Below are positions 18,049 through 26,473 of a DNA stretch of 64,000 nt, piece after piece (position 1 is the first letter of the stretch; every line of letters begins with the position of its first letter). A model generated the notes under the pieces. It did not search any database and had not been told where the DNA came from. It saw only the letters and a program-made list of their open reading frames with translations. The translations under genes and the position numbers were made by a program. The DNA is from Andreprevotia lacus DSM 23236. Its GTDB lineage: Bacteria; Pseudomonadota; Gammaproteobacteria; Burkholderiales; Chitinibacteraceae. Where the stretch lies: the NCBI RefSeq assembly GCF_900176275.1, contig NZ_FWXD01000007.1, positions 1-64,000 of the forward strand, given 5' to 3'.

Positions 18049-19461
18049 ATGACCAACAAGCTGCAACTGGGCGCCATTGCGCTCGCGCTGTTCACCGCCG
18101 GCCTCGCGCAGGCCGAAACCATCCGCATCGCCATCGGCACGCAGGACACCACCATCAACTGCGCCACCGGCGGCGTGCTGATCCGCGAGCTGAAGCTGCT
18201 GGACAAATACCTGCCGCACGACGGCAAATACAAGGATGTGCAGTACGACATCCAGTGGAAGAACTTCACCTCCGGCGCACCGCTGACCAACGAAATGGTG
18301 GCGGACAAACTGGATATCGGTTCGATGGCCGACTTCCCCGGCTCGCTCAACGGCGCGGCGTTCGACAAGGCCGGCAAGAAGAGCCTGTTCATCACCGTGC
18401 TGTCCGGCAGCACGCAGGGCAGCGGCAACGGCATCGTGGTGCCCAAGGATTCGCCCATCCACTCGATTGCCGAGCTCAAGGGCAAGACCATCTCGGTACC
18501 GTTCGCGTCAACCGCACACGGCATGCTGCTGCGCGCGCTCAAGAACAACGGCATCGACCCCGAGAAGGACGTGACCATCACCACGCAGGCACCGGAAGTC
18601 GCCGGCCCGGCGCTGCAGGCGGGCAAGATTGATGCGCATGCCGATTTCGTGCCGTTTGCCGAGCTGTTTCCCTATCGCGGCTTTGCCCGCAAGATCTTCG
18701 ATGGCTCGCAAGCCAGCACACCCACCTTCCATGGCTCGCTGGTGAATGCCGACTATGCGAAGAAATACCCTGAGATCGTGGTCGCCTTCCTGCGCGCCGC
18801 CATCGAGGCCGATCGCCTGTTTGCCAGTGACCCGGAGAAATACAGCGACCTGATCGAGAAAACCACCGGCATCGAAGCCGAAGTCGCCTATCTGTTCCAC
18901 GGCCCGCTCGGCCTGCAAACCCGCGACTTCAGCTGGAAGCCCGAGTACCGCCAGGCGGTGAAGACCTCGATCGAGACGCTGCGTTTCCTCAAGCGCACCG
19001 ATGCCGATCTGGACGTGGCCAGCTTTGTCGATGACCGCTATATCCGGCAGGCCTTCAAGCAATCCGGCCTGGATTACGACGCGCAGCTGAAGAACTACGA
19101 CAAGCTGCCACTCAAGGCCAAGGACATCCTCACCGGCAAGCCCATCAGCGATGCGCGCCGGCTGGGCCAGGTGTGGATCGAGGGCGAAGCCAAAGTGCGC
19201 AACTACGCCACGCTTGAATCAGCTGTCGACGACGCGCGCCGCATCGAGACCGGCGGCAAGAAGATTCGCGTGATCTACGCACAGGACTACAACAGCGGCA
19301 TCAAGCTGCTGGCGCGTCAGGCGTGGTTTGCGCAAGACGGCAAGGGCCAGCTTGCTGCCTTCCTGCTGCGCGATGCCGCCACCGCCTGGGCCAAGGGCAA
19401 CAACGCCAAGGTGGTCGATTACGCCGGCATCCAGCCGCAGGCCAAGTTCGCCAGCAACTGA
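18049..19461 (+). CDS. ABC transporter periplasmic binding protein, nitrate/sulfonate/taurine type
   Basis: 470 aa with a Sec signal peptide (LGAIALALFTAGLAQA, cleavage about residue 22-23). At 470 aa it is longer than TauA/SsuA (about 320-340 aa). The body has the NrtA/TauA fold pattern: an early ligand segment IGTQDTTINCATGG, GSMADFPGSLNG, and GKTISVPFASTAHGMLLRAL. The C-terminal extension (about residues 330-470) is not part of the basic fold. It belongs to the SBP-permease-ATPase set that follows. The ligand is unknown; sulfonate or a similar anion is likely. Confidence 0.88.
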   Translation: MTNKLQLGAIALALFTAGLAQAETIRIAIGTQDTTINCATGGVLIRELKLLDKYLPHDGKYKDVQYDIQWKNFTSGAPLTNEMVADKLDIGSMADFPGSLNGAAFDKAGKKSLFITVLSGSTQGSGNGIVVPKDSPIHSIAELKGKTISVPFASTAHGMLLRALKNNGIDPEKDVTITTQAPEVAGPALQAGKIDAHADFVPFAELFPYRGFARKIFDGSQASTPTFHGSLVNADYAKKYPEIVVAFLRAAIEADRLFASDPEKYSDLIEKTTGIEAEVAYLFHGPLGLQTRDFSWKPEYRQAVKTSIETLRFLKRTDADLDVASFVDDRYIRQAFKQSGLDYDAQLKNYDKLPLKAKDILTGKPISDARRLGQVWIEGEAKVRNYATLESAVDDARRIETGGKKIRVIYAQDYNSGIKLLARQAWFAQDGKGQLAAFLLRDAATAWAKGNNAKVVDYAGIQPQAKFASN

Positions 19462-19469
19462 GGTCAGCC

Positions 19470-20255
19470 ATGACAGACCGCCGATTTACCCCGTCTGCCT
19501 GGCTGCTGCCCGCGGCCTCGCTGCTGGTCAGCGTGCTGCTGTGGCAGGCACTGGCTGCCAGCCGGCTGCATCTGGGCGTGGTGACATTCGCCAACGTGCC
19601 CTCACCCGTCGAGGTGCTGCGCGCCGGCTGGGACTTGCTGCAATCGCCCAAGCTGCTGTTCCACCTCGGCCATAGCCTGGTGCGGGTGTTTGCCGGCTTT
19701 GCCGCCGCCGCCTTGCTCGGCATCGGGCTGGGGCTGCTGGTGGGCCGCGCACGCTGGGCACGCAGCACGCTGCTGCCACCGCTAGAGGTATTGCGGCCCA
19801 TTCCGGCAGTGGCGTGGATACCGCTGTCGGTACTGGTGTTCCCGTCGTCGGAAGTCAGCATGATTTTCATCACCTTCATCGGTGCGCTTTTTCCCATCCT
19901 GCTGGCCACCATCCATGGTGTGGACAGCGTGGACGAACGCCTGATCGCCTCGGCGCGCAGCCTGGGTGCACGGCGCTGGCAGCTGTTTGGCGAGGTCATC
20001 GTACCCGGCGCTGCGCCGGCCATCATCACCGGCCTGGCCATCGGCATGGGCACGTGCTGGTTTTGCCTGGTGACTGCGGAAATGATCTCCGGCCAGTTCG
20101 GCATCGGCTATTACACCTGGGAGAGTTATACCTTGCAGAACTACGCCAATATCGTCGTCGGCATGCTGTTGATCGGCCTGCTGGGCATGGGCAGCAGCGC
20201 GTTGATCCGGTTTGCCGGACGCCGGGCCATGCCATGGCAGCGGGGTGGCGCATGA
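19470..20255 (+). CDS. ABC transporter permease, TauC/SsuC-like
   Basis: 261 aa from ATG 19470. It has about six membrane spans, beginning with SAWLLPAASLLVSVLLWQAL. The EAA loop that docks the ATPase reads DERLIASARSLGARRWQLF (about residues 152-170). Length and motif fit the TauC/SsuC/NrtB family. Its stop overlaps the ATPase start (ATGA at 20252). Confidence 0.9.
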   Translation: MTDRRFTPSAWLLPAASLLVSVLLWQALAASRLHLGVVTFANVPSPVEVLRAGWDLLQSPKLLFHLGHSLVRVFAGFAAAALLGIGLGLLVGRARWARSTLLPPLEVLRPIPAVAWIPLSVLVFPSSEVSMIFITFIGALFPILLATIHGVDSVDERLIASARSLGARRWQLFGEVIVPGAAPAIITGLAIGMGTCWFCLVTAEMISGQFGIGYYTWESYTLQNYANIVVGMLLIGLLGMGSSALIRFAGRRAMPWQRGGA

Positions 20256-21112
20256 ACGCGCCCTTGCACGCGCTGCAGGCGCAGACCGGCCGGGTGGCGC
20301 TGTCCAGCGTGTCCATCCGAGTCGGCAGCGGTGCGGATGCCTTCACCGCCGTTCAAGAGGTTGATCTCGACATCGCCCCGGGCGAGTTTGTCTGCCTGCT
20401 TGGCCCGTCGGGCTGCGGCAAATCGACCTTGCTCGGCGCACTGGCCGGGCACTTGCAGCCCGCGCAGGGTCGTATCCTGCTTGATGGGGCTGCCATCAAT
20501 GGCCCTTCGCCCGAACGTGGACTGGTATTCCAGCACCACACATTGCTGCCATGGCGCAGCGTGATCGACAACGTGGCCTTCGGCCTGAAAATGCGAGGGC
20601 AGCCACGCGCGGCACGCCATGCAGCGGCACGCGCGCTGCTGGAGCTGGTCGGCCTTGGTGGTTTTGAAACACGCTATCCGGCGCAGCTATCGGGCGGCAT
20701 GCAGCAGCGCGTGGAAATCGCCCGCGTGCTGCTCGGCCAGCCACGCGTGCTGCTGATGGACGAACCCTTCGGCGCGCTCGATGCGCTCACCCGGCTGAAG
20801 ATGCAGCAATTGCTGCTCGATGTCTGGGATCGTTTTGGCACCACCGTGGTCTTCGTCACTCATGATATCGACGAGGCCTTGTTCCTCGCCGACCGTATCG
20901 TGGTAATGAGCCCTCGCCCCGGCCGCATCATCGAGGACATCCGCCTGCCGTTTGCACGCCCGCGCGACGCCAGCCTGTCCACCAGCGCCGATTTCAACAC
21001 GCTCAAGCGCCATTTGCTGGCGCTGCTGCATCACGATGCCGACGCGGCGCCATTGCCGCGCTTGTCGCCACTGGGTGCAGTGCGCCCCCATGAACTCCAA
21101 TTTGCCATCTAA
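20252..21112 (+). CDS. ABC transporter ATP-binding protein, TauB/SsuB-like
   Basis: 286 aa from ATG 20252. Walker A is GPSGCGKST (about residue 50), signature LSGGMQQRVEIARVLL, Walker B RVLLMDEPFGALDALTR, and the switch His is in VFVTHDIDEALFLADR. The C-terminus has RPGRIIEDIRLPFARPRD, typical of the nitrate/sulfonate/taurine group. It powers the importer formed with the two preceding genes. Confidence 0.92.
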   Translation: MNAPLHALQAQTGRVALSSVSIRVGSGADAFTAVQEVDLDIAPGEFVCLLGPSGCGKSTLLGALAGHLQPAQGRILLDGAAINGPSPERGLVFQHHTLLPWRSVIDNVAFGLKMRGQPRAARHAAARALLELVGLGGFETRYPAQLSGGMQQRVEIARVLLGQPRVLLMDEPFGALDALTRLKMQQLLLDVWDRFGTTVVFVTHDIDEALFLADRIVVMSPRPGRIIEDIRLPFARPRDASLSTSADFNTLKRHLLALLHHDADAAPLPRLSPLGAVRPHELQFAI

Positions 21113-21119
21113 GCCCCCC

Positions 21120-22088
21120 ATGACTGCCCTTCTCGCTGCCCTGCACGATCACCCTGACTACCTTGCCATTGCCCCACGGCTGCATGCTGCCGATGCAGCC
21201 ATCCGGCGCGTAGCGCTGCTGGAGCTGGCCGACGAAGCCGACCCCGAGCTGCTGCCGGCACTAGTGCACGCGCTGGACGACGCCGATGCCGGCGTGCGTG
21301 CCGAAGCGGCCCGGTTGCTGGCTGGCGCTGACGACATCGCCGCTACGGCAGCACTGGCAGCAAGACTGCTCGACAGCGATGGCGCAGTGCGCGATGCCGC
21401 AGCGCAAAGCCTGTCCGAACTCAAATCGGCCGATTGCGGCACAGTACTGCTGGATTGGGCTGTGCACGACAACGCCTTTGCGCGCACCGCCGCACTGCGC
21501 GCATTGCGCGAGCTACGCCTGCCGGCTGCACACGACGCCGGATTGGCCGCGCTGAAACACCCACAGGCTGGCGTGCGCCGCGAAGGCGTAGGCGTGCTTG
21601 GCTGGCTGAAAGCAGATGATGCGCTGCCCGCGCTGGCCGATCTGGCGCAACACGACCCCGATGCCGAAGTGCGCCGGGCTGCCAGCGGCGCGGTCGGCTT
21701 CGGCCAGCATCCCGCCGTGCTGCCTGCACTGCTGGCTGCGCTGGGCGATGAACACTGGCCGGTACGCGAAGAGGCGGCTGCCACCTTGGGCAAGCTGCGC
21801 CTGCAAGCAGCGGGTGAAGCATTGATCTCCACGCTGGAGCAGGACATCTGGCAGGTGCGCATCCGCGCGGCGCGCGCACTGGGGCTGCTGCATGAGCGCC
21901 AAGCGCTGCCAGCGCTGATCGGCAGCCTTGCCCATCAGGCCGGCAACCTGCGCAAGGAAGCCGCGATTGCACTGGGCGAAATCGGCGATCCGTCGGCCCT
22001 GCCCGCGCTGTCCATCGCCACCGACGACCCCGACCCCGAGGTGCGCAAGGCAGCACGGCTGGCGCTCGGCAAGCTGGCATCAGCATGA
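21120..22088 (+). CDS. HEAT-repeat (PBS-lyase-like) protein
   Basis: 322 aa from ATG 21120; an in-frame ATG at 21090 would add 10 residues and overlap the ATPase. The protein is built almost wholly of about 30-residue alpha-helical HEAT repeats, for example DADAGVRAEAARLLAG, DPDAEVRRAASGAVGF, DEHWPVREEAAATLGKL, and DPDPEVRKAARLALGKL at the end. There is no signal peptide. Such solenoids usually act as scaffolds or cofactor-protein assembly factors. In this operon a role in maturing or coupling the flavoprotein-ferredoxin complex is inference. Confidence 0.85.
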   Translation: MTALLAALHDHPDYLAIAPRLHAADAAIRRVALLELADEADPELLPALVHALDDADAGVRAEAARLLAGADDIAATAALAARLLDSDGAVRDAAAQSLSELKSADCGTVLLDWAVHDNAFARTAALRALRELRLPAAHDAGLAALKHPQAGVRREGVGVLGWLKADDALPALADLAQHDPDAEVRRAASGAVGFGQHPAVLPALLAALGDEHWPVREEAAATLGKLRLQAAGEALISTLEQDIWQVRIRAARALGLLHERQALPALIGSLAHQAGNLRKEAAIALGEIGDPSALPALSIATDDPDPEVRKAARLALGKLASA

Positions 22089-22384
22089 CGCCGCAACAGC
22101 TCGACCTGCACCCGGCCGGCCTGACGCTGGCATGGCCCGACGGCACGGCCACACTCAACGCGGCCCGGCTGCGGGCGGCCTGCCGCTGTGCCGATTGCCG
22201 CGCCGCCAGCCTGCGCGGCCAACCGCTGCCCATTCCCGATCAACTGCAGCTGGCCCATGCCACGCCGCTGGGGCATTACGCGCTACAGCTGCATTTCAGC
22301 GACGGGCATGAGCGCGGCATCTATCCCTGGAGCTATCTGCACGAGCTGGCGTTGCCACTGCTGACGGCCAATCCGGTGGACTGA
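22085..22384 (+). CDS. DUF971 protein
   Basis: 99 aa from ATG 22085, overlapping the HEAT gene stop. It carries the DUF971 pattern: LDLHPAGLTLAWPDG, LRAACRCADCRAAS (a CxxC pair) and LHFSDGHERGIYPWSYLHEL. DUF971 also forms the N-terminus of gamma-butyrobetaine hydroxylase and the C-terminus of HCF101, a P-loop protein needed for [4Fe-4S] assembly in chloroplasts. That makes an Fe-S maturation role for the neighbouring ferredoxins attractive but unproven. Confidence 0.88.
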   Translation: MTPQQLDLHPAGLTLAWPDGTATLNAARLRAACRCADCRAASLRGQPLPIPDQLQLAHATPLGHYALQLHFSDGHERGIYPWSYLHELALPLLTANPVD

Positions 22385-22614
22385 CGCCGTCGGCACATTG
22401 CCGGCTGACAGCCGGCGGCGATGTCGCCATCGCAACAAACTGCGCGCCATGCTGCAGCAAAACCAGCATGCGCACTCGCACGCGCCACGCGCAAGCAGGC
22501 TTTGCGCCGCACCGGCCGGTGGCACGGCTTGTGCTGATACACCCTGTACACCGGCACCGCCCAGGCAGCCCCAGGCTTGTTCCGTAACGGCGATGCCCCG
22601 ACAGGAGAAGCTGC

Positions 22615-24231
22615 ATGGCGACGAACGCACACACCGATTTGCGTACCCTGCACACCGATGTGCTGGTGATTGGCGGCGGCCCGGCCGGCTGCTGGGCTGC
22701 GTGGCGAGCGGCGCGCAGCGGCGCCCGCGTGGTCTTGGCCGACAAGGGCTATGTGGGGACCTCTGGCGCTACCGCCCCGTCGGGCACCGGCGTGTGGTAT
22801 GTACCGCCCGAGGCCGAGGCGCGCGAGGCTGCATTGGCCAGCCGCGAGGCACTGGGCGGCTATCTGGCCGACCGGGGCTGGGGCACCCGCGTGCTTGACC
22901 AGACTTATGCCAACCTGGAGCAGGTGGCGCAATGGGGTTACCCCTTCCCGCTGGACGATCAGGGCCGGCAGCGCCGCACCTCGCTGCAGGGGCCGGAATA
23001 CATGAAGCTGATGCGCAAGGTGGTCAAGCAGGCAGGCGTCAGCATCCTGGACCAAAGCCCGGCGCTGCAGCTCTTGCTGGATGATGAAGGCAGCGTGGTC
23101 GGCGCCGAGGGCGTCAGCCGCCAGGGTGACGAGCGCTGGCAGGTGCGGGCCGGTGCGGTAGTGCTGGCTACTGGCGGCTGCGCCTTTTTGTCCAACGCGC
23201 TGGGCTGCAACGTGCTGACCGGCGATGGCTATCTGCTGGCGGCCGAAAGCGGCGCCGAGCTGTCCGGCATGGAGTTCTCCAATGCCTATGGTTTGTCACC
23301 GGCGTTTTCGTCCGTCACCAAATCGGCGTTCTATCGCTGGGCCACCTTCCGCTACGAAGATGGCAGCCTGATCGACGGCGCGGGCTCCAAGCACGGGCGC
23401 AGCATCATTGCCCGCCATCTGGAGGGCGGCACGCAAGTGTATGCACTGCTCGATCTGGCGACAGATGCCGATCGCCAGTACGCGCGCAGCGCCCAGCCCA
23501 ATTTCTTCCTGCCATTCGACCGCATCGGCATCGACCCATTTACCCGGCAATTCCCGGTCACCCTGCGGCTGGAAGGCACGGTGCGCGGCACAGGCGGCCT
23601 GCGCCTGGTTGACGAAGGCTGCGCCACCACGGTGCGTGGCCTGTATGCTGCCGGCGACGCCGCCACGCGCGAGCTGATCTGCGGCGCGTTTACCGGCGGC
23701 GGTAGCCACAATGCGGCATGGGCCACTTCATCGGGTTACTGGGCTGGCGAAGCTGCAGCAGCCTTTGCGCTGCAACAGGGCCGGCAGTCACACGCACGCA
23801 GCGCCATCGCTGCCGGCGGCGCCACCCAGTCCGGCAGCCAGCAACTGGACAGCCGTGCGCTGATCCAGGCGGTGCAGCAGGAGGTGCAACCGTACTCCAA
23901 AAACCTGTTCCGCAGCGGCGAAGGGCTGGATGCATCGCTGGCACGGCTGGACGGCTACTGGCGCAGCGTGCGGCAAAGTACCCCGGCCACCAACGCAGCA
24001 GAACAGCTGCGCGCCCGCGAAGCCACTGCCATGCTCGCCACCGCGCGGTGGATGTACCGTAGCGCGCTCGCACGCACTGAAACACGCGGCATGCACAAGC
24101 GGCTGGACCACGCCGGCGAAGATCCGGCCCAGCAGCATTACATCCACAGCGGCGGGCTGGACAGGGTATGGACGCGCAATCACCGTGCCCCATGGCACGT
24201 GCCTGCCCTTCAGGCAGAGGTGGCGGCATGA
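22615..24231 (+). CDS. Second FAD flavoprotein of the fumarate reductase/AprA family
   Basis: 538 aa. The FAD loop is VLVIGGGPAGCWAAWRAARSGARVV (about residues 17-41), with GTSGATAPSGTGVW at the flavin-attachment region and GLYAAGDAATRELICGAFTGGG at the second FAD site. It is divergent from the 16025 gene but has the same plan, and like it ends in an ATGA overlap with a ferredoxin gene. CAGGAGAAGC precedes ATG 22615. The 230-base gap upstream may hold its own promoter. The substrate is unknown. Confidence 0.85.
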   Translation: MATNAHTDLRTLHTDVLVIGGGPAGCWAAWRAARSGARVVLADKGYVGTSGATAPSGTGVWYVPPEAEAREAALASREALGGYLADRGWGTRVLDQTYANLEQVAQWGYPFPLDDQGRQRRTSLQGPEYMKLMRKVVKQAGVSILDQSPALQLLLDDEGSVVGAEGVSRQGDERWQVRAGAVVLATGGCAFLSNALGCNVLTGDGYLLAAESGAELSGMEFSNAYGLSPAFSSVTKSAFYRWATFRYEDGSLIDGAGSKHGRSIIARHLEGGTQVYALLDLATDADRQYARSAQPNFFLPFDRIGIDPFTRQFPVTLRLEGTVRGTGGLRLVDEGCATTVRGLYAAGDAATRELICGAFTGGGSHNAAWATSSGYWAGEAAAAFALQQGRQSHARSAIAAGGATQSGSQQLDSRALIQAVQQEVQPYSKNLFRSGEGLDASLARLDGYWRSVRQSTPATNAAEQLRAREATAMLATARWMYRSALARTETRGMHKRLDHAGEDPAQQHYIHSGGLDRVWTRNHRAPWHVPALQAEVAA

Positions 24232-24548
24232 TCGAGCTGGTCAGTGCCGAGCGCTGCATCAATTGCGACCTGTGCGTGCGGGTCTGCCCCACCAATGTGT
24301 TCGATGCGGTGCCCGGCGACAACCCGGTGATCGCGCGCCAGCAGGATTGCCAGACCTGCTTCATGTGCGAAGCGTATTGCCCGGTCGATGCGCTGTACGT
24401 CGCCCCGTTTGCCGAGCAGCACATTGCCGTCGACGAGCAAGCGTTGAACGAAGATGCGTTGCTGGGCAGCTACCGCCGCGCCATATGCTGGAGCCCGGGC
24501 AGCCGCCCCCAGCCGGATCAGAGTTTCAGGCTGCTGCGGGGTGGCTGA
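24228..24548 (+). CDS. Second 2x[4Fe-4S] ferredoxin
   Basis: 106 aa from ATG 24228, overlapping the flavoprotein stop. Cluster motifs are CINCDLCVRVCP (about residues 10-21) and CQTCFMCEAYCP (about 45-56), the regular bacterial ferredoxin spacing and unlike the AprB-like spacing of the 17752 protein. A tail of about 45 residues follows without cysteines, apart from one in RAICWSPG. Likely electron partner of the flavoprotein at 22615. Confidence 0.88.
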   Translation: MIELVSAERCINCDLCVRVCPTNVFDAVPGDNPVIARQQDCQTCFMCEAYCPVDALYVAPFAEQHIAVDEQALNEDALLGSYRRAICWSPGSRPQPDQSFRLLRGG

Positions 24549-24660
24549 GCCTCCGACCGCTGGCAGCAGGAACGATACGCGCCATGCTGACATCACCGGC
24601 GTTGCCACAATCACGGAACGCACGGTTGCAGATGGCTCTGGCGCACAGGCCGATCCGGTC

Positions 24661-25212
24661 ATGCTCACCCCGGTTCCCTTTTATTTCCTGCGCCATGGCG
24701 AAACAGACTGGAATGCGGCATACCGGGCTCAGGGCCGGCAGGATATTCCCCTTAACACAAGAGGCCGGCAACAGGCCCGCGATGCCGCGTTGCGCCTGCA
24801 CGACTGTGGCATCCGGACGATATGCAGCAGCCCTTTGCTGCGTGCACGGGAAACCGCGGACATCATCGCGCAAGGGCTGGGACTGAGCATCAACACGGTT
24901 CAAGATCTGCAGGAAGCGCATCTGGGGCCGTTCGAGGGCAGCATGCCCGGTCGGTGGCTACAAAGGTGGCGTGGCGGCCATACCGACGCCGGCATGGAAT
25001 CCCACGCCGGGTTTCAGCAACGCACGCAGGCAGCCATTCATGAAGCGCTCACCCAGCCCGGGCCCGTACTGATTGTGGCTCACGGGGGTACGCATGCCGT
25101 GTTGCAGCAGCTCACGCGGATCATTGCAGATACGCATCAGACCAATGCCCAAGCATTGTTCTTTCAACCACCAGATGCGCTGCGCTCGTACTGGTCATCA
25201 ACCCTGATCTGA
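24661..25212 (+). CDS. Histidine phosphatase (phosphoglycerate mutase-like)
   Basis: 183 aa from ATG 24661. The catalytic RHG motif is FYFLRHGETDWN (about residues 6-17), then QGRQDIPLNTRGRQQA and SSPLLRARETADII. The acid/base region is HLGPFEGS, and the second His is in LIVAHGGTHAVL. The family removes phosphate from small molecules (CobC/GpmB relatives). It is the last ordinary gene before the Rhs/IS region and may not belong to the upstream operon. Confidence 0.88.
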   Translation: MLTPVPFYFLRHGETDWNAAYRAQGRQDIPLNTRGRQQARDAALRLHDCGIRTICSSPLLRARETADIIAQGLGLSINTVQDLQEAHLGPFEGSMPGRWLQRWRGGHTDAGMESHAGFQQRTQAAIHEALTQPGPVLIVAHGGTHAVLQQLTRIIADTHQTNAQALFFQPPDALRSYWSSTLI

Positions 25213-25328
25213 ACGGCTGGCTTCGCCTGTGTATCGACACGAGCGCACTCAGCAGAGCCCCCTGGACCGACCCAGCTTCAGTAGGCAAATCCCGGCCTCA
25301 CGCTGCGGCCTGTTCACGGTGCCATTAG
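25213..25328 (-). pseudogene. Short Rhs-start remnant of an outer cassette
   Basis: Read on the minus strand across the repeat, and with the MITE removed, the codons run F-D-T-N-G and then leave the Rhs pattern. The two intact tips begin F-D-A-S-G and F-D-T-N-S at the same place after the same repeat. This looks like the start of a further Rhs tip lost by deletion. The match is only about five residues, so it rests mainly on the shared position. Confidence 0.3.
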
Positions 25329-25495
25329 CAGGCTGCGAGAAACTCTTTGAACTCCCACCGAGAATAAGAAAAACCATGGAATCTGGCTTTTTTGCTTAAA
25401 AATCGAGCGAGATCGGCTTAAATTTTAAGCAGTTTCGCCCAAGCTTGCCCGTTTTTCCCACATCCAGCGGTGGCCGGGAGTTTCTCACCAGCCTG
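25329..25495. mobile_element. 167-bp MITE-like element with inverted ends and TTAG duplication
   Basis: The left end CAGGCTGCGAGAAACTC (25329-25345) matches the inverse of the right end GAGTTTCTCACCAGCCTG (25478-25495) apart from CG versus GTG. The direct repeat TTAG flanks it at 25325-25328 and 25496-25499. It has no coding capacity. A four-base TTAG duplication fits the YTAR target rule of the IS5 group, so a transposase of that kind could move it; the parent element is not in the window. Excision restores the cassette repeat it splits. Confidence 0.7.
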
Positions 25496-25500
25496 TTAGT

Positions 25501-25535
25501 GTCGAATCAAATGTCGCATTGCAGGACTTGACCTC
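25501..25535. repeat. Cassette repeat, copy 1
   Basis: GTCGAATCAAATGTCGCATT followed by GCAGGACTTGACCTC. It matches copies at 27071-27105 and at 28520-28548 (continued at 29779). Each copy lies between the end of a small minus-strand gene and the start of an Rhs tip. It resembles REP-like sequences in betaproteobacteria that contain TTGCAAGACCTGACCCC, but that comparison is from memory. Confidence 0.75.
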
Positions 25536-25557
25536 AGACTCACTTCCGCAGATCAGC

Positions 25558-25890
25558 TTATGGCAATTGCAAGACAGATTGTTGCTGATCCCGCAATACC
25601 ACTTTTAACTGCACATCGGTGCCAGCTCCTCCAACCTCCTGCAAATAGAAAGATTTTCCTTCTTTTGTTGCTAAAAATATCACAGCACTTTTCGGCCCAT
25701 GAAATGTTTGCAATCTAAAGTGGCCTGCACTATCCGTTATCCCTTCTGCCTCTATTCCATTGTTATAAATCAGCCAAACCTTCACCCCTGGCAAGGGTTT
25801 TTCAAACCTATCCAGAACGACACCGCTCACTTTAGTAAGGGCATCACACGCCACTAAAAATACAAAGGAGAGGAGGACTAATTTTTTCAT
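25558..25890 (-). CDS. Small lipoprotein, candidate immunity protein
   Basis: 110 aa from ATG 25890, which has GGAG 7 bases upstream (ATG 25896 is too close to it). It has a lipoprotein signal: MKKLVLLSFVFLVAC, lipobox LVAC. The mature part, VSGVVLDRFEKPLPGVKVWL then ITDSAGHFRLQTF, looks like a carboxypeptidase-regulatory (transthyretin-like) beta domain. Its start overlaps the stop of the decayed toxin frame upstream (ATGA). That coupling and its place in the cassette suggest a membrane-anchored periplasmic immunity protein. Function is inferred. Confidence 0.65.
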   Translation of the reverse strand: MKKLVLLSFVFLVACDALTKVSGVVLDRFEKPLPGVKVWLIYNNGIEAEGITDSAGHFRLQTFHGPKSAVIFLATKEGKSFYLQEVGGAGTDVQLKVVLRDQQQSVLQLP

Positions 25891-26209
25891 TCGCATACTC
25901 CATTAGGGTATTTTTGCTTCATATCTGCCATGATCTTTCGACCAAAGGCGTAAGCGTCCTTCTCAAGAATTCAATTGTCGTATCCGTGAGCAATTATCTC
26001 TGCACCAATCAAAGCAACAAATGGCAGGCCTCCTCCAGTGAGTGACGCTTTGATACGAATGCCTTGCTTCGTGACCAATCAATTTCATATCAGAAACATA
26101 TTGGTTTTTTATATATCTGGCGTCAAATAAATATCGTTGCCAATCGTTGTTCCGCCATACTCAGGAAAAGGAAACAGATAGTCATTAGCATGAAGCCTAA
26201 CTGTCGCAT
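25887..26209 (-). pseudogene. Decayed Rhs C-terminal toxin with HExxH zincin motif
   Basis: No single frame is open, but joined frames give ATVRLHANDYLF, GGTTIGNDIYLTPDI, SDMKLIGHEARHSYQSV, GGGLPFVALIGAEIIAHGY and ILEKDAYAFGRKIMADMK, ending NGVCE. The breaks are a shift at the A-run near 26105-26110, a shift near 26035-26042 and an in-frame TGA at 25971-25973. HEARH (26059-26073), with a downstream Glu in ILEKDAYAF, is a zinc metallopeptidase pattern. The last codon overlaps the lipoprotein start. I read it as a dead metalloprotease-like toxin tip. Confidence 0.65.
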
Positions 26210-26245
26210 CTCAGATGATAATTTAAGCCCCAGAAGCTGGCAGCG

Positions 26246-26473
26246 GTAGAGCGTTTCAATGGCCGAATCAGCGAAGTGCTGGCGACACATCGCTTTGAGT
26301 CAGGCGAGGATCTGGCGCAGACATTGACGCGCTATGTCTGGTTGTGCAACCAGCATCTGCCGCAGTTGGCGCTACAGCATCGCACACCGCTTCAGGCGAT
26401 GAAGGATTGGGCGCGTGAGCGACCTGACTTATTTCATAAACGCGCGATCTATCGTCCGGGACTAGACAACTAG
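26246..26473 (+). pseudogene. IS481-family transposase fragment (C-terminal)
   Basis: About 75 codons: VERFNGRISEVLATHRF, TRYVWLCNQHLPQLALQHRT, LQAMKDWARERP and a C-terminal RPGLDN. This is the end of the rve integrase domain of IS481/IS3-type transposases. It is nearly the same as the fragment on the other strand at 30796-31252. The N-terminal three quarters are missing. It splits Rhs tip I from its toxin remnant. Confidence 0.85.
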
